Source: JBKEAJ01 sp047974415
GTDB taxonomy: Bacteria; Bacteroidota; Bacteroidia; Bacteroidales; Prolixibacteraceae
Length of the DNA stretch: 24,833 nt
Direction of reading: 5' to 3'
NCBI GenBank assembly: GCA_047974415.1
Contig: JBKECH010000115.1
Span: forward strand, 1-24,833
Below, in pieces: positions 23,473-24,833 of this stretch. Both the position numbers and the translations under genes were made by a program. How positions within the stretch are numbered: the first letter of the stretch is position 1; each line of letters begins with the position of its first letter. A model generated the notes under the pieces. It ran no database searches. It worked only from the letters and a program-made list of their open reading frames with translations, and had not been told where the DNA came from.

Positions 23473-24833
23473 ATGAAAAAAATAGATGTCGCTAGTTTAC
23501 TACTTCTATCTTTTATGTTCATCTCATGTGATGATTTTTTGGATAGAGCTCCGTTAGACCAGATTTCACAAGCAACATTCTGGAAAACACCAGAACAATT
23601 AGATGCTTATATTGTTGGTAAATATAATTGGTTGCCAGGGCAACTGAGTGCAACTGGAATGGGATATTATATATCTGATATTTCTTCGGACGACATGTTG
23701 CAAGAAACCTATTACCAATCATGGATGAATGGAGAAAATAACACAATCCCGACTACTGGAAACGGTTGGGCTTGGGGAAGTATTCGAGATATTAATATGT
23801 TTTTTGATAATTATCATTTATGTGAATCGCCTTTTGATGCGTATAAACAAACTTATGGGGAGGCTTGTTTTTTGAAAGCATTAAAATATCATGAGTTAGT
23901 TATGATGTTTGGGGCAGTACCGTGGTATACTCATGTTATTCAATATAATGATGTCGAGATGCTCAACAAAGCCCGAGATTCTCGTGCTTTAGTTGTTGAT
24001 TCGATCATGACTCTAATTGATAAATCGGTTGATTGTTTAAAATTACGTTCTGAAGTTGGTTGCAATCGATTAAATAAAGAGTCAGCGCTGGTTTACAAGT
24101 CGAGAGTTGCATTGTATGAAGCTACATGGGCAAAGTATCATAATAATACTGATTTTGCTTCAGGGGTTGATGCCAATAAATACTTTAACAAAGTTATAGA
24201 GGCGTATGAGCAATTCAAGAAATTGTGTGGAGGTTTTGAAGGGAAACTCTATTCAACAGGAAACCCAGATAGTGACTATTATAATTTGTTTAATAGATTT
24301 GATTATTCTAATATAGAAGAAGTTGTATTATCTAAGGATTATTCTAGAGCATTGAGCGTCCCGAATAATTTGGGTATGTTTACTTGGTTATATGGTTATG
24401 GTGGATGTTCCTATACTTTGGACTTGATTCAGAGTTATTTATCTAAAGATGGGACGTCCGTTGATATCACAGATTTGAGTGAAGTCTCAGAAATTGGTGC
24501 TAGCTACTTGATGGAATTATCGGATAAATTAGATCCTCGCTTCAAGCAAAGTGTATTTGTTCCAGGTGATTTGATTAGTTCTGTGACCCCCCCGTATAAA
24601 GATTCTTTGTTTGTAGTTCCTCAGTTGCATCTCCCTGATTTAGAGAGAAATACTGCAAGTGGATTTTCTCCCAAAAAAGGACATAATCCAGAGAGCCCAA
24701 TTCAGAACCAAGTAGATCCGTTAATAGACGGTATTGGTTTTAGAATTCCTGAGTTAATGTTAAATTACGTGGAAGCATATGTTGAGTTGAATGATAACTT
24801 CCCAGATATGTCAGACAATATAGATTTATTGAG
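23473..24833 (+). CDS. SusD/RagB-type lipoprotein 2, 3' end missing
   Basis: A 453-codon open frame starting at ATG 23473 and still open at the window end, so the C-terminus is missing. The lipobox is F-I-S-C with Cys19, and the mature start CDDFLDRAPLDQ carries the acidic residues typical of surface-exported SusD. Family features include the helix QATFWKTPEQLDAYIVGKY, the TPR-like segment GEACFLKALKYHELVMMFG with AVPWYTH, and late RIPELMLNYVEAYVELN. It starts 11 bp after SusC 2, surely in the same operon. It is the surface lid for that transporter and is probably induced through the sigma/FecR circuit. It shows little resemblance to SusD 1 outside family motifs, so a different ligand is likely. 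Confidence 0.93.
   Translation, partial: MKKIDVASLLLLSFMFISCDDFLDRAPLDQISQATFWKTPEQLDAYIVGKYNWLPGQLSATGMGYYISDISSDDMLQETYYQSWMNGENNTIPTTGNGWAWGSIRDINMFFDNYHLCESPFDAYKQTYGEACFLKALKYHELVMMFGAVPWYTHVIQYNDVEMLNKARDSRALVVDSIMTLIDKSVDCLKLRSEVGCNRLNKESALVYKSRVALYEATWAKYHNNTDFASGVDANKYFNKVIEAYEQFKKLCGGFEGKLYSTGNPDSDYYNLFNRFDYSNIEEVVLSKDYSRALSVPNNLGMFTWLYGYGGCSYTLDLIQSYLSKDGTSVDITDLSEVSEIGASYLMELSDKLDPRFKQSVFVPGDLISSVTPPYKDSLFVVPQLHLPDLERNTASGFSPKKGHNPESPIQNQVDPLIDGIGFRIPELMLNYVEAYVELNDNFPDMSDNIDLL

Overview
The window looks like a Bacteroidetes chromosome segment, probably order Bacteroidales. The evidence is two SusC/SusD pairs, an ECF sigma/FecR pair, many lipoproteins with short signal peptides, promoter-like TTTG-N18-20-TAnnTTTG sites, and moderate to low GC. 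I cannot name genus or species. No transposase, integrase, CRISPR array or rRNA is visible.

Layout. (i) 1-1156 is mostly non-coding. It holds nested inverted repeats at the left edge, two minus-strand terminator-like hairpins, a tRNA-Ser(GCU) on the minus strand with a clear promoter, and copy A of a 68-bp dispersed repeat. (ii) 1157-4200 (+) encodes a TlpA-type thioredoxin lipoprotein and a bilobed aspartyl-protease-like lipoprotein. (iii) 4404-11447 (-) is an operon reading SusC, SusD, DUF4843 lipoprotein, PKD-like lipoprotein: an outer-membrane importer with two accessory lipoproteins. (iv) 12169-15110 (-) is a two-gene unit, a sulfatase followed by a second TlpA-type lipoprotein that is a close paralogue of the first. 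(v) 15358-17772 (+) is a periplasmic GH3 glycosidase, divergent from the sulfatase; copy B of the dispersed repeat lies between them. (vi) 17920-24833 (+) is a second, differently regulated system: ECF sigma factor, FecR-type anti-sigma, SusC with an N-terminal STN signalling domain, and a SusD cut off by the window end.

Function. The sulfatase, GH3 enzyme and second SusCD fit polysaccharide use, possibly of a sulfated glycan. The first SusCD belongs to the type with DUF4843 and PKD-like partners, and its neighbours are thiol-redox and protease-like lipoproteins, so its substrate may be peptide-like rather than glycan. That is inference. In the second system the STN domain of SusC should contact FecR and so control the sigma factor.

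Most notable: the two TlpA genes lie in opposite orientation around the first SusCD operon and share a 68-bp tract of identical DNA, although their N-terminal halves have diverged. This suggests gene conversion and gives an in-frame inverted repeat that could invert about 10 kb. A second pair of repeats, in direct orientation, brackets the whole TlpA-SusCD-sulfatase block.
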